Assembly (NCBI GenBank): GCA_902623305.1 | Contig: CACNTB010000001.1 | Span: forward strand, 1 to 64,000 | Length of the DNA stretch: 64,000 nucleotides | Source of the DNA: an uncultured Pelagibacteraceae bacterium | Lineage (GTDB): Bacteria > Pseudomonadota > Alphaproteobacteria > Pelagibacterales > Pelagibacteraceae | Direction: 5' to 3' | Part shown: one piece after another, positions 53,424 to 61,715 of the stretch | How positions within the stretch are numbered: position 1 is the first letter of the stretch | How the letters are laid out: the number at the start of each line of letters is the position of its first letter | Translations under genes and position numbers: made by a program | Notes under the pieces: model-generated | The model's database searches: none | What the model saw: only the letters and a program-made list of their open reading frames with translations | What the model was told of the DNA's origin: nothing

Positions 53424-54416
53424 TTACATACCCCATCGCATAGCTGCAGTATGCACAGGTGCATCCCAATTTTTTAAAATTTCCTCATCACATTTTAGGA
53501 GTGTTATTGATGCTCCCTGCATTTCAAGTGATGTACAATAATTTCCAACTAAACTTCTTGTGATTTCAATTCCTTTAGATTTTAAAATTTCACAAGCATC
53601 ATCGTATACTAAATATAATTCAGTAAGAGGAGTTCCGCCCATACCATTTATAAATAGAAGCGTCTTTTCATTTTTTTCTGGTTTTAAATCATCAAGTATA
53701 GCTTCCAACATATTATTTACTATTGTTTTTGATGGTTGAATTTTTTCTCTCTTTCTACCAGGTTCTCCGTGTATACCTACTCCAAATTCCATTTCATCAT
53801 TTCCAATATCAAAAGTAGGTTTGCCTGCAGCAGGAACTGTGCAACTAGTAAAAGCAACACCCATAGTTCCAGAGTTTTTGTTTACTTTTTCACCAAGTTT
53901 TTTACATTCGTCTAACGAACCTCCATTCTCAGCTAGTGATCCAACAATCTTTTCGACCAAAACTGTTGCAGCTACACCTCTTCTACCAGTTGTGAACGTA
54001 GAGTCTTCAACAGCTACATCATCGTTAGTAATGATACTATCATTTTTACCTGAGTACATTTCTGCACCCATTTGAAAATTCATAATATCCCCAGAATAAT
54101 TTTTAACTATGAACAAAACACCAGCTCCACTATCCACATGTTCAGCAGCAGCTTGCATTTGATCTGGAGTAGGTGCTGAAAAAACAAAACCTGGACATGC
54201 TGCATCTAGCATTCCATGACCAACAAAACCACCGTGCATCGGTTCATGACCACTTCCTCCGCCTGAAATTAAAGATACTTTTCCTTCTTTAGTTTTTGAT
54301 TTTCTAGAAATGAAGTTTGGTTCAAAATTTATCGTAATTATATCACTATGCGCCTTACCAAATCCATTAAGACTTTCTTTTAAAAAATCATCAACATTAT
54401 TTATAAACTTTTTCAT
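53424..54416 (-). CDS. dhaK: Dihydroxyacetone kinase subunit DhaK
   Basis: 330 residues. The DhaK domain shows L-I-S-G-G-G-S-G-H-E-P-M-H-G-G-F-V-G near residue 47 and G-V-L-F-I-V-K-N-Y-S-G-D. The I-H-G-E-P-G motif with the substrate-binding His lies near 220. It binds dihydroxyacetone (or a related ketose) covalently by a hemiaminal. DhaL is directly upstream in the same operon, 8 nt away, with TAGGAGG before this ATG. No dhaM is present, so either an ATP-dependent DhaKL or PTS phosphate from elsewhere is needed. Confidence 0.9.
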   Translation of the reverse strand: MKKFINNVDDFLKESLNGFGKAHSDIITINFEPNFISRKSKTKEGKVSLISGGGSGHEPMHGGFVGHGMLDAACPGFVFSAPTPDQMQAAAEHVDSGAGVLFIVKNYSGDIMNFQMGAEMYSGKNDSIITNDDVAVEDSTFTTGRRGVAATVLVEKIVGSLAENGGSLDECKKLGEKVNKNSGTMGVAFTSCTVPAAGKPTFDIGNDEMEFGVGIHGEPGRKREKIQPSKTIVNNMLEAILDDLKPEKNEKTLLFINGMGGTPLTELYLVYDDACEILKSKGIEITRSLVGNYCTSLEMQGASITLLKCDEEILKNWDAPVHTAAMRWGM

Positions 54417-54424
54417 ATTTCCTC

Positions 54425-55054
54425 CTATTTATTAATTAGTGATTTGCATATTGAATCGATTATAAGTTGTGATGAACGGGCTCCTGGATCTATATGGCCT
54501 TTGGCGCGTTCGCCTAAAAATGAAGCTCTACCTTTGGTAGCAAGCATATCTTTTGTTCCTAACATTCTATCTTCAGCAATTTTTATTATCTCACTTAATC
54601 CTTCTTTCACATCCTTATTACCACTTTTTAATTCACTAAGTTTTTCTGATACTGGAATTAAAACATCCATCATTGTTTTTTCTCCAACATCAGCTTTTCC
54701 TCTTTCCCTCATTGCATTAATTCCCGATATAACCATCTCACATGCTTTTTTAAAATCTATATCTTTATCTAGATCTGGTGTTTTAGCCATAGACATAAAG
54801 AAAGTTCCAAACAAAGCTCCAGAAGAGCCACCAATACCTGACAAGACTTTCATAGCAATCATATTTAAACCTTTTTGCAAAGGTAGGTTTTTAATATCAT
54901 TTTCAAGCTCAACTACTAACTTAAGACCTCTTTGCACATTAAATATATGATCTCCATCTCCAATATTTTGATCTAGTGCCTCAATTTCTGCTGCATTTTC
55001 ATCAATAACTATTTGAATATTTTTTGCTTGAGAAATTAAAAAATTAACGCTCAT
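54425..55054 (-). CDS. dhaL: Dihydroxyacetone kinase subunit DhaL
   Basis: 209 residues from ATG 55054; the frame is open to 55078 but would lie within the ABC ATPase gene. The three-Asp nucleotide/Mg motif D-x-x-x-G-D-G-D-H is near residue 33, and S-G-S/G-S-G-A-L-F-G and the C-terminal D-P-G-A-R-S fit the family. DhaL phosphorylates the ketone held by DhaK. It overlaps the upstream ATPase gene by 11 nt, placing DhaLK in the ABC importer operon. This strongly links the importer to a three- or four-carbon ketose or to its precursors. Confidence 0.9.
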   Translation of the reverse strand: MSVNFLISQAKNIQIVIDENAAEIEALDQNIGDGDHIFNVQRGLKLVVELENDIKNLPLQKGLNMIAMKVLSGIGGSSGALFGTFFMSMAKTPDLDKDIDFKKACEMVISGINAMRERGKADVGEKTMMDVLIPVSEKLSELKSGNKDVKEGLSEIIKIAEDRMLGTKDMLATKGRASFLGERAKGHIDPGARSSQLIIDSICKSLINK

Positions 55055-56054
55055 GTATCCTTTGGTCTCTGTTATCAAATTTTAAAACTTTATTCGTATT
55101 AATGTCAAAATTAATTTTTTCATTAATTGATGACTTATAGCTACCCTGAATTGATGCTAGTACTTCATTATCTTGAAAATTAATAGCTACCACAGTCTCT
55201 GAACCTAAATTTTCTATAGAAATAACCCTTCCTTCGTATGGTCCATCACCTAACTCTATATTTTCTGGTCTAAGTCCAATTTTTGTTATGTTGTTATCTA
55301 GTTTAAATAAAGAACCAGGTAAAATATTTATTTTTGGTGACCCCAATCTTTGGGATACATAAATTGAATTTGGATTTTCATAAATTTCTTCAGGAGTTCC
55401 AATTTGAACAATTTTGCCTTCTTTTAAAACTCCAATTTTATCTGCTAATGTTGTTGCTTCAGCCTGATCATGTGTAACATACAATATAGTAGCATTTAGG
55501 TTTAATTGAATATTTTTTAATTCAACTCTAAGAGTTTCTCTTAGTTTAGCATCTAATGAGGATAGTGGCTCATCCATTAGATAAATATTTGGTTCGCGAA
55601 CTAGAGCTCTGCCAATAGCTACCCTTTGCATTTCTCCACCAGAAAGTTCAGTTGCTTTATTTTTTAATTTGCTTGTAATTTTGAGCATTTCAGCAATTTT
55701 CTCTACTTTATTTTTTATTTCTTCCTCAGGAAGTTTTCTCATTGGAGACCTTAAAGGGAAAGCAAGATTTTCATAAACAGTATAATGAGGGTAAAGAGAG
55801 TATTGTTGAAAAACAAAAGACACATCTCTTGAGGCAGGTTGATCATGAGTTATATTTTCATCATTAAACAATACATCTCCAGAATCAATTTTTTCTAAAC
55901 CAGCTATACATCTAAGTGTTGTAGTTTTTCCGGCACCAGATGGACCCAGTAACACAAAAAATTGACCATCTTCAATTGTAAGATTTATATCCTCCAAAGC
56001 TTTAATTTTTTTGTTATAAGTTTTAAATAATTTTTTTAATTCTACTTTTGCCAT
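55044..56054 (-). CDS. CUT1 sugar ABC transporter ATPase (second of two)
   Basis: 336 residues. Walker A is GPSGAGKTT, the signature is LSGGEMQRVAIGRAL and Walker B is NIYLMDEPLSSLDAK. A TOBE regulatory domain follows at about 240-330. It is an MalK/UgpC-like ATPase but pairs with a second, different ATPase (next gene), as seen in glycerol-type GlpS/GlpT importers. It overlaps dhaL by 11 nt and starts at the last base of the preceding ATPase. It likely forms a heterodimeric ATPase. Confidence 0.85.
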   Translation of the reverse strand: MAKVELKKLFKTYNKKIKALEDINLTIEDGQFFVLLGPSGAGKTTTLRCIAGLEKIDSGDVLFNDENITHDQPASRDVSFVFQQYSLYPHYTVYENLAFPLRSPMRKLPEEEIKNKVEKIAEMLKITSKLKNKATELSGGEMQRVAIGRALVREPNIYLMDEPLSSLDAKLRETLRVELKNIQLNLNATILYVTHDQAEATTLADKIGVLKEGKIVQIGTPEEIYENPNSIYVSQRLGSPKINILPGSLFKLDNNITKIGLRPENIELGDGPYEGRVISIENLGSETVVAINFQDNEVLASIQGSYKSSINEKINFDINTNKVLKFDNRDQRIHER

Positions 56055-57136
56055 TATTTTATAAAGTCGCTGTTTAAAGATTTATCTGTCTCACCGTCAA
56101 AAATAATAATATTATTATTTGAAGGTTTAACCTGAACATTTTCATTCAATTTAACGTCAACAGAAATGTCTGTTTTAACTTTAATTTCACCTAAAATTGT
56201 TTTAACTGTAATTATTTTTCTTGATCCTAAATACTCTACTCCAAAAACTGAACCTTTTAGACCTTCATTATTATTTAGAGTTAAATTTTCTGGACGTATA
56301 CCAAAGAAATTTTTACTTCCCTTTGATTCCTCAAGTTGTTTGGGAATATCAAATTTTGCACCTTCGATATTTATAAATGATTGATCTTTAGAAATTCCCT
56401 CATTAACTTCAAAAAAGTTCATACCTGGAGATCCTATAAATGAGGCTACAAATTTAGTTTTAGGTTTATTGTAAATAATATTAGGCTCATCAGCTTGTAA
56501 TATTTCACCACCATCCATAACTGCAATTCGATCAGCTAATGACATTGCTTCTAACTGATCATGAGTTACATAAACTGTAGTTGCTCCAATATCTAAATGA
56601 AGTTTTTTTAATTCTAAACACATTAATTCTCTAAATTCAGCATCCAATGTTCCCAATGGCTCGTCCATTAAAAATGCTTTTGGTCTTCTAACTAGCGCTC
56701 TACCCAAAGCTACCCGTTGTCTGTCTCCACCCGAAAGAGAGGAAATGTTAGAATTTAAGATGTGATCAATTCTTAAAAGTTTTGCTGCTTCTTCAACTCG
56801 ATTTTTGATATCATTTTTTTTATAACCCTGCATTTTGAGAGGAAATGATAAGTTGTTTCTTACATTCATGTGCGGGTAGAGGGCAAACAATTGAAAAACA
56901 AAAGCAATATCTCTTTCTGATGCTCTCAACATTCCAACCTCTTCATCTCCAAGAAATATCTCACCAGAAGTAGGTAATTCTAATCCTGCAATCATTCGAA
57001 GTGTTGTAGTCTTTCCACAACCAGATGGTCCAAGTAAAACAAAGAACTCTTTATCATTAATCGTTAAATTAGAATTTTTAACTGCAGTAAAATCACCAAA
57101 TGATTTTTGTAAATTTACTATTTTAATTTGAGACAT
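56054..57136 (-). CDS. CUT1 sugar ABC transporter ATPase (first of two)
   Basis: 360 residues. Walker A is GPSGCGKTT, the signature is LSGGDRQRVALGRAL and Walker B is KAFLMDEPLGTLDAE. A C-terminal TOBE/MalK-like region follows. The signature carries D instead of E after SGG. Two unlike ATPase subunits in one CUT1 operon is a pattern of the glycerol (GlpSTPQV) group, so the importer may serve a polyol or small sugar. The small membrane gene is 1 nt upstream. Confidence 0.85.
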   Translation of the reverse strand: MSQIKIVNLQKSFGDFTAVKNSNLTINDKEFFVLLGPSGCGKTTTLRMIAGLELPTSGEIFLGDEEVGMLRASERDIAFVFQLFALYPHMNVRNNLSFPLKMQGYKKNDIKNRVEEAAKLLRIDHILNSNISSLSGGDRQRVALGRALVRRPKAFLMDEPLGTLDAEFRELMCLELKKLHLDIGATTVYVTHDQLEAMSLADRIAVMDGGEILQADEPNIIYNKPKTKFVASFIGSPGMNFFEVNEGISKDQSFINIEGAKFDIPKQLEESKGSKNFFGIRPENLTLNNNEGLKGSVFGVEYLGSRKIITVKTILGEIKVKTDISVDVKLNENVQVKPSNNNIIIFDGETDKSLNSDFIK

Positions 57137-57137
57137 A

Positions 57138-57329
57138 TTAATCCGGAAAGTGGCTTGTGATTATGAAACCTATAGTTCCTACTAAAATTACAATAAAAGA
57201 ATAAGTAAACATCCACATTGCAAATGGTTGTAATAACATGAAAACTCCAATTAAAATTAGTATCGTCGATAAGTTTTCCCAGTAAACTCTTCTAAATATT
57301 TTTCGCATTAATGACTTTTCTTCCTGCAT
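57138..57329 (-). CDS. Small two-helix membrane protein in the ABC operon
   Basis: 63 residues from ATG 57329 (overlapping the permease stop, TAATG). A longer frame from 57443 lies within the permease gene. A basic N-terminal segment is followed by two hydrophobic helices (about 20-38 and 40-58), ending T-S-H-F-P-D. Its place between the second permease and the ATPases parallels the small GlpU/DUF2160-type protein of rhizobial glycerol importer operons, though I cannot claim sequence homology. Function unknown; likely an accessory subunit. Confidence 0.6.
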   Translation of the reverse strand: MQEEKSLMRKIFRRVYWENLSTILILIGVFMLLQPFAMWMFTYSFIVILVGTIGFIITSHFPD

Positions 57330-58273
57330 TATTTTCTTACCGCTCCAAATGTGATACCTCTTAAAAGATGTTTTCTTAAAATTATTGTAAAAATCATAAC
57401 AGGTAATAGAAATAAAGTTGTTCCTGCTCCAATTGCTGGCCAATCAAGACCACCTTCACCAATGATTGTAGGAATAAATGGTGGGGCTGTTTGGGCATTG
57501 AATTGAGTAAGCAAAACAGCAAAAGCGTATTCATTCCATGAAAAAATCATACAAAAGATTGCAGTTGCCGCTATACCAGTCATTGCTTGTGGAAGAACAA
57601 CTTTAAAGAAAGCTTGAAGTCTAGAATATCCATCGATCATAGCTGCTTCTTCATATTCTTTAGGAATTTCATCCATAAATCCTTTTAATAACCATACTGC
57701 TAAACTTAAGTTTACAACGGTATACAATATGATCATTCCAAGGTGAGTATCCCCAAGACCTAATTTTCTGTACATAATAAATATAGGAACAGCCACTGCT
57801 ATTGGGGGAAACATCCTGGTCGAAAGAATAAAAAATAATAAATCATCTTTTAAAGGAACTCTAAACCTTGAAAATGCATATGCAGCCAATGCTCCTAAAA
57901 ACACAGATGCAAAAGTTGAACCAAATCCAATTATCATAGAATTTGAGTATCTACCCAAAAATTTAGATGGCCCTGTTATAACCATCTCTCTGCTTCTAAC
58001 TAGTTCTTCATACCAATTTTCTGGGGGAGGTAATGAATCAAGATATTCTTGTGATTGTCTTGACCTATTAGTAAATAAGTTAACATATCCCTCTAGTGAT
58101 GGTTCAAACAAAACTTCGGGCGGATATGAAATAGCACTATCAACATTTTTAAAACTTGTCATTACCATCCAAGATATTGGTATCAAAGTAATTACAGCGT
58201 AAACTATGATAATAGCAGCAGCCATTTTTTTTGAAAAAGACGAAGGTTCCAAATATGATCTAGAAGTATCCAT
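57329..58273 (-). CDS. CUT1 sugar ABC permease (MalG-type)
   Basis: 314 residues. Six hydrophobic helices and the inner-membrane EAA loop, here E-E-A-A-M-I-D-G-Y-S-R-L-Q-A-F, fit the MalG-type permease. A long periplasmic loop (about 35-115) carries an unusual Q-E-Y-L-D-S-L-P-P-P-E insertion. It forms a heterodimer with the permease of the adjacent gene. It starts at the last base of that gene and is followed by the small membrane gene (overlap 1 nt). Confidence 0.88.
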   Translation of the reverse strand: MDTSRSYLEPSSFSKKMAAAIIIVYAVITLIPISWMVMTSFKNVDSAISYPPEVLFEPSLEGYVNLFTNRSRQSQEYLDSLPPPENWYEELVRSREMVITGPSKFLGRYSNSMIIGFGSTFASVFLGALAAYAFSRFRVPLKDDLLFFILSTRMFPPIAVAVPIFIMYRKLGLGDTHLGMIILYTVVNLSLAVWLLKGFMDEIPKEYEEAAMIDGYSRLQAFFKVVLPQAMTGIAATAIFCMIFSWNEYAFAVLLTQFNAQTAPPFIPTIIGEGGLDWPAIGAGTTLFLLPVMIFTIILRKHLLRGITFGAVRK

Positions 58274-59172
58274 CAGCGTTCCTTTATTTTATTCATTACT
58301 TTTACGTAAACATTTCCGAAACCAAATATGGTAACAAAAAGAATAACAGCAAATGCTGAGCTGTAACCTGTTTTCCATTTTTCAAACGCTTCTCTTTTTA
58401 AGTTAATTGAGGCAAGCTCTGTAGCAGATCCGGGACCACCAGAGGTGAGCTCAACAACCATGTCAAACATTTTAAAATTCTCAATCCCTCTAAAAAGCAG
58501 AGCTAATAATAAAAAAGGTAAAACGGAGGGCAAAGTAATGTAAATAAATTGCTGCCATTTACTTGCTCTATCAACCTCTGCAGCTTCATATAAATAATTT
58601 GGAACAGATCTTAGACCTGCTAAGCAAATTAACATTGTAAATGGTGTCCACATCCATGTATCAACAATGACAATAGCCCATGGTGCAAGTGTACTTGAAC
58701 CAATCATATCAAAGCTTCCTAAATCATAGAAAAAATTAACTACGTAATTAAATAGACCTACTTGAGGGTTATAAAGATAAGTCCAAAATACACCTACAAC
58801 TGCAGGTGATAACATCATGGGCAAAACAATTAATGTAGTTAGTAGTTCATTACCTTTAAATTTCCTGTTTAGAAGCAAAGCTAAACCCAATCCTATAATT
58901 GCTTGAAGTAACAAAGTCCAAAACATAAAGCTTGCTGTAACTTGCATTTTTTCCCATATGGCTTCTTTGTTAAGAACTTTAATATAATTTTTTAAACCAA
59001 CAAATTGAGGTTCTCTTCCAATTTTATTTGCATAAAAATTTGTAAAAGACATTTTGATTGCATAGACCAATGGATAAATATTTATAGCCAGTAGCAGAAG
59101 TACAGTTGGTCCAATAAAAAGCCAACCTACGGCTTTGTCAGAAAGTCCTTTGAATTTTTTTTTTACGCTCAT
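58273..59172 (-). CDS. CUT1 sugar ABC permease (MalF-type)
   Basis: 299 residues with about six hydrophobic helices. The EAA loop Y-E-A-A-E-V-D-R-A-S-K-W-Q-Q-F is near residue 198, and P-T-V/L-L-L-L-A-I-N-I-Y-P-L near the N-terminus is typical of MalF/UgpA-like permeases. It pairs with the following permease. A stem-loop with a T-tract lies 14 nt before its ATG, separating it from the binding-protein gene. Confidence 0.88.
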   Translation of the reverse strand: MSVKKKFKGLSDKAVGWLFIGPTVLLLLAINIYPLVYAIKMSFTNFYANKIGREPQFVGLKNYIKVLNKEAIWEKMQVTASFMFWTLLLQAIIGLGLALLLNRKFKGNELLTTLIVLPMMLSPAVVGVFWTYLYNPQVGLFNYVVNFFYDLGSFDMIGSSTLAPWAIVIVDTWMWTPFTMLICLAGLRSVPNYLYEAAEVDRASKWQQFIYITLPSVLPFLLLALLFRGIENFKMFDMVVELTSGGPGSATELASINLKREAFEKWKTGYSSAFAVILFVTIFGFGNVYVKVMNKIKER

Positions 59173-59185
59173 ATGAATTTTTTAT

Positions 59186-59212
59186 AAAAAAAGGGGAGGC
59201 GTAACCCCCCCT
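59186..59212 (-). terminator. Terminator-like stem-loop between binding-protein and permease genes
   Basis: On the minus strand an 8-bp stem (AGGGGGGG with CCTCCCCT, one G:U) closes a 5-nt loop and is followed by seven Ts (59192-59186). It lies between the binding-protein stop (59240) and the permease ATG (59172). Such partial terminators keep more mRNA for the binding protein than for the membrane subunits. Confidence 0.75.
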
Positions 59213-59239
59213 AATTTTTAATTTCTTTAAGTATTAATG

Positions 59240-60544
59240 TTAAAGTTTTCCGTCTGCTTCGAATACTTCAACCCACTCTGCGATAATTTTATCTAGAGCT
59301 TCTTTAGCAGTTCCTTTTCCATTAACAACATAGTCATGAATTGCTTCTTGCATAGGAAGCATTAACTCTACGAAAGTTGGTTCTTGCCAAAAATCTTTGA
59401 CAATTCCCATTGAGTCCAAGAATCCTTGTGCATACACAGTAGATGTTGGAAATGACGGTGAATTCAAAACATCATTATGACATGAGTATCCACCTAGATC
59501 CCACCATTTTTGTTGTACATCTGGTCTTGCAAACCACTTAATGTATTCAAGAGCAAGATCTTGTTTGTCTGAATATTTAACAACAGATATCCCTTGTCCA
59601 CCTAACGTTGCAGCTGCAACATTTTGTTTTGGATTTGCAAAGAAGCCACTGACTCTTCCGTCACTGTCTTCTTTTGAAACACCCGGCCAAAAGGCATACC
59701 AATTCATTTGAAATGCAACTTGTCCTGATTTGTAAGCATCTAAGTTTGCAACCATGTAAGCATCAGAGTGTCCTGGAGGTGCGCAATCTTCATATAACTT
59801 TCTGTAAAATTCAACTGCTTCTACAGCTTGTGGTGAATTGAAATATCCTTCCATATCGTATGGCTTGTTAGGATTTTCATATTCCATACCCCATGCATAC
59901 ATAGCAGCTGTAACACCCATTGTTATACCTTCTGATCCACGCTCTGTGTTAATTGCAGCCCCATATCTTTTTTGACCATCAATTTCTCTTCCTTGGAAGA
60001 ACTTACACATATCATGTAATTGATTCCAATTTGCAGGAACTCCAAGATCATATCCATGTTTCTTTTTAAACTCAGATCTAAGTTCTGGTCTATCAAACCA
60101 GTCTTTTCTGTAAGCCCATGCTAAGGCATCTCCCATAGCTGGTAATGCATAGTAGTTTTTACTACCTTTAGGCCAAGTTGAATAAGCATAAACTGTAGCT
60201 GGTGAGAAATCACTCATTGAAATTCCTTCTTTATCAAAGAAGTCATTTAATTTTACGTAATGCCCATAAACAGCTCCAGCACCAATCCATTGTGAGTCAC
60301 CAATTAATAAGTCAAATGTTTTACCTTTGTTGTTAAGTTCATTTAACATACGATCAGCAAAATTTGGCCACGGTACAAACTCAAAGTTAACTTCTATTCC
60401 AGTTTCAGCAGTAAATTCTTTAGTTAACTCTTGTAAAGCATTAGCTGGATCCCAAGCGGCCCATCCTAATGTTATAGACTTAGCGTTTGAATTTACAGAG
60501 AATGAAAATAGAGAAACAAACAATAAAATCATTATTTTTTTCAT
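59240..60544 (-). CDS. CUT1 carbohydrate ABC substrate-binding protein
   Basis: 434 residues. A signal peptide covers about 1-21 (MKKIMILLFVSLFSF..., cut after NAK-like end). The mature protein has the SBP_bac_1 fold: F-T-A-E-T-G-I-E-V-N-F, then D-L-L-I-G-D-S-Q-W, and many Trp/Tyr typical of carbohydrate sites (W-P-N-F, W-A-Y-R-K-D-W-F, Q-M-N-W-Y-A-F-W). Leader GAGGAG is near the ATG. It probably captures a sugar or polyol in the periplasm. It is the first gene of the importer operon, with the stem-loop after it. Substrate unknown. Confidence 0.85.
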   Translation of the reverse strand: MKKIMILLFVSLFSFSVNSNAKSITLGWAAWDPANALQELTKEFTAETGIEVNFEFVPWPNFADRMLNELNNKGKTFDLLIGDSQWIGAGAVYGHYVKLNDFFDKEGISMSDFSPATVYAYSTWPKGSKNYYALPAMGDALAWAYRKDWFDRPELRSEFKKKHGYDLGVPANWNQLHDMCKFFQGREIDGQKRYGAAINTERGSEGITMGVTAAMYAWGMEYENPNKPYDMEGYFNSPQAVEAVEFYRKLYEDCAPPGHSDAYMVANLDAYKSGQVAFQMNWYAFWPGVSKEDSDGRVSGFFANPKQNVAAATLGGQGISVVKYSDKQDLALEYIKWFARPDVQQKWWDLGGYSCHNDVLNSPSFPTSTVYAQGFLDSMGIVKDFWQEPTFVELMLPMQEAIHDYVVNGKGTAKEALDKIIAEWVEVFEADGKL

Positions 60545-60594
60545 TTTATCTCCTCTTAGTTTATTTTTCTTAAGAATAGTCTATCCAAGATGAG

Positions 60595-60623
60595 TTGTGG
60601 CTGCTAGTATTTTCTTATATAAA
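60595..60623 (+). promoter_or_regulatory. Sigma70-like promoter for the isomerase gene
   Basis: TTGTGG (60595-60600), a 17-nt spacer and TATAAA (60618-60623) form a good sigma70-type promoter 37 nt before the ATG at 60660, with GAGGGAGGG as ribosome-binding site. The TTATATAA core (60615-60622) is nearly symmetrical, so the same spot may serve as the -10 of a divergent promoter for the ABC operon, though no clear -35 is seen on the minus strand. Confidence 0.45.
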
Positions 60624-60659
60624 ATTAATTGTTGAGAAACTTAAAGAGAGGGAGGGATT

Positions 60660-61715
60660 ATGAATAATATAAAAGGTCCTGCAATTTTTCTAGCACAATT
60701 TGTAGGTGAAGATGCACCGTTTAACTCTTTAGATAGCATTTGTAAGTGGGCATCTTCTTTAGGTTACAAAGGTGTACAAATTCCAAGTTGGGATGGTAGA
60801 TTAATAGATTTAAAGAAAGCTTCTGAAAGTAAAGATTATTGTGATGAAATCAAAGGCATAACAAAAAAACATAATATCGAGATAACTGAACTATCAACAC
60901 ATCTTCAAGGACAATTGGTAGCAGTACATCCAGCATACGACACTGCATTTGATGGATTTGCCGTACCTGAAGTAAGGGGAAATCCAAAAGCAAGACAAGA
61001 GTGGGCAGTAAATCAATTGATGATGGCAGCTAAGGCCTCTAAAAATCTTGGACTATATAGGCATGTTACTTTTTCTGGAGCACTAGCTTGGCCTTATGTT
61101 TATCCTTGGCCACAAAGACCTGAAGGACTAATTGAAAACGCATTTAATGAACTTTCTAATCGATGGAAACCAATTCTTGATCAATTCGATCAAAATGGAG
61201 TTGATCTTTGTTATGAAATACATCCAGGTGAGGATCTTCACGATGGTATCACATTTGAAATTTTTTTAGATAAAGTTGGTAATCATAAAAGATGTAATAT
61301 GCTTTATGATCCTAGTCATTATGTTTTACAGAATTTAGATTACTTGGCTCATATAGATATTTATCATGAAAAAATAAAAATGTTTCATGTTAAAGATGCA
61401 GAGTTAAATCCTACTGGAAAACAAGGGGTGTATGGTGGTTTCCAATCTTGGGTTAACAGAGCAGGTCGATTTAGATCTCTTGGCGATGGACAGGTAGATT
61501 TTAAATCAATCTTTTCAAAGTTTACCACTTATGGTTATGATGGTTGGGCAGTTCTAGAATGGGAGTGTTGTCTTAAACATCCAGAAGATGGAGCAAGAGA
61601 AGGTGCTGAATTTATCAAAAATCATATTATTAACACCACAGAAAAAGCATTTGATGATTTTGCAGGAAGTGGTGCTGATATTGAAGCAAATAAAAAAATG
61701 TTAGGTATAAATTAG
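60660..61715 (+). CDS. Sugar isomerase/epimerase-like TIM-barrel protein
   Basis: 351 residues of the AP-endonuclease-2 (xylose isomerase-like) barrel. Metal-binding residues are seen in L-C-Y-E-I-H-P-G-E-D, M-L-Y-D-P-S-H-Y, F-H-V-K-D and V-L-E-W-E-C. The sequence is longer than IolE and not closely like it. Members isomerise, epimerise, dehydrate or cleave 3-keto glycosides. A GAGGGAGGG ribosome-binding site is 4 nt from the ATG. The Gfo/Idh gene starts in its stop codon (TAGTG), so the pair is co-translated. Confidence 0.75.
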   Translation: MNNIKGPAIFLAQFVGEDAPFNSLDSICKWASSLGYKGVQIPSWDGRLIDLKKASESKDYCDEIKGITKKHNIEITELSTHLQGQLVAVHPAYDTAFDGFAVPEVRGNPKARQEWAVNQLMMAAKASKNLGLYRHVTFSGALAWPYVYPWPQRPEGLIENAFNELSNRWKPILDQFDQNGVDLCYEIHPGEDLHDGITFEIFLDKVGNHKRCNMLYDPSHYVLQNLDYLAHIDIYHEKIKMFHVKDAELNPTGKQGVYGGFQSWVNRAGRFRSLGDGQVDFKSIFSKFTTYGYDGWAVLEWECCLKHPEDGAREGAEFIKNHIINTTEKAFDDFAGSGADIEANKKMLGIN

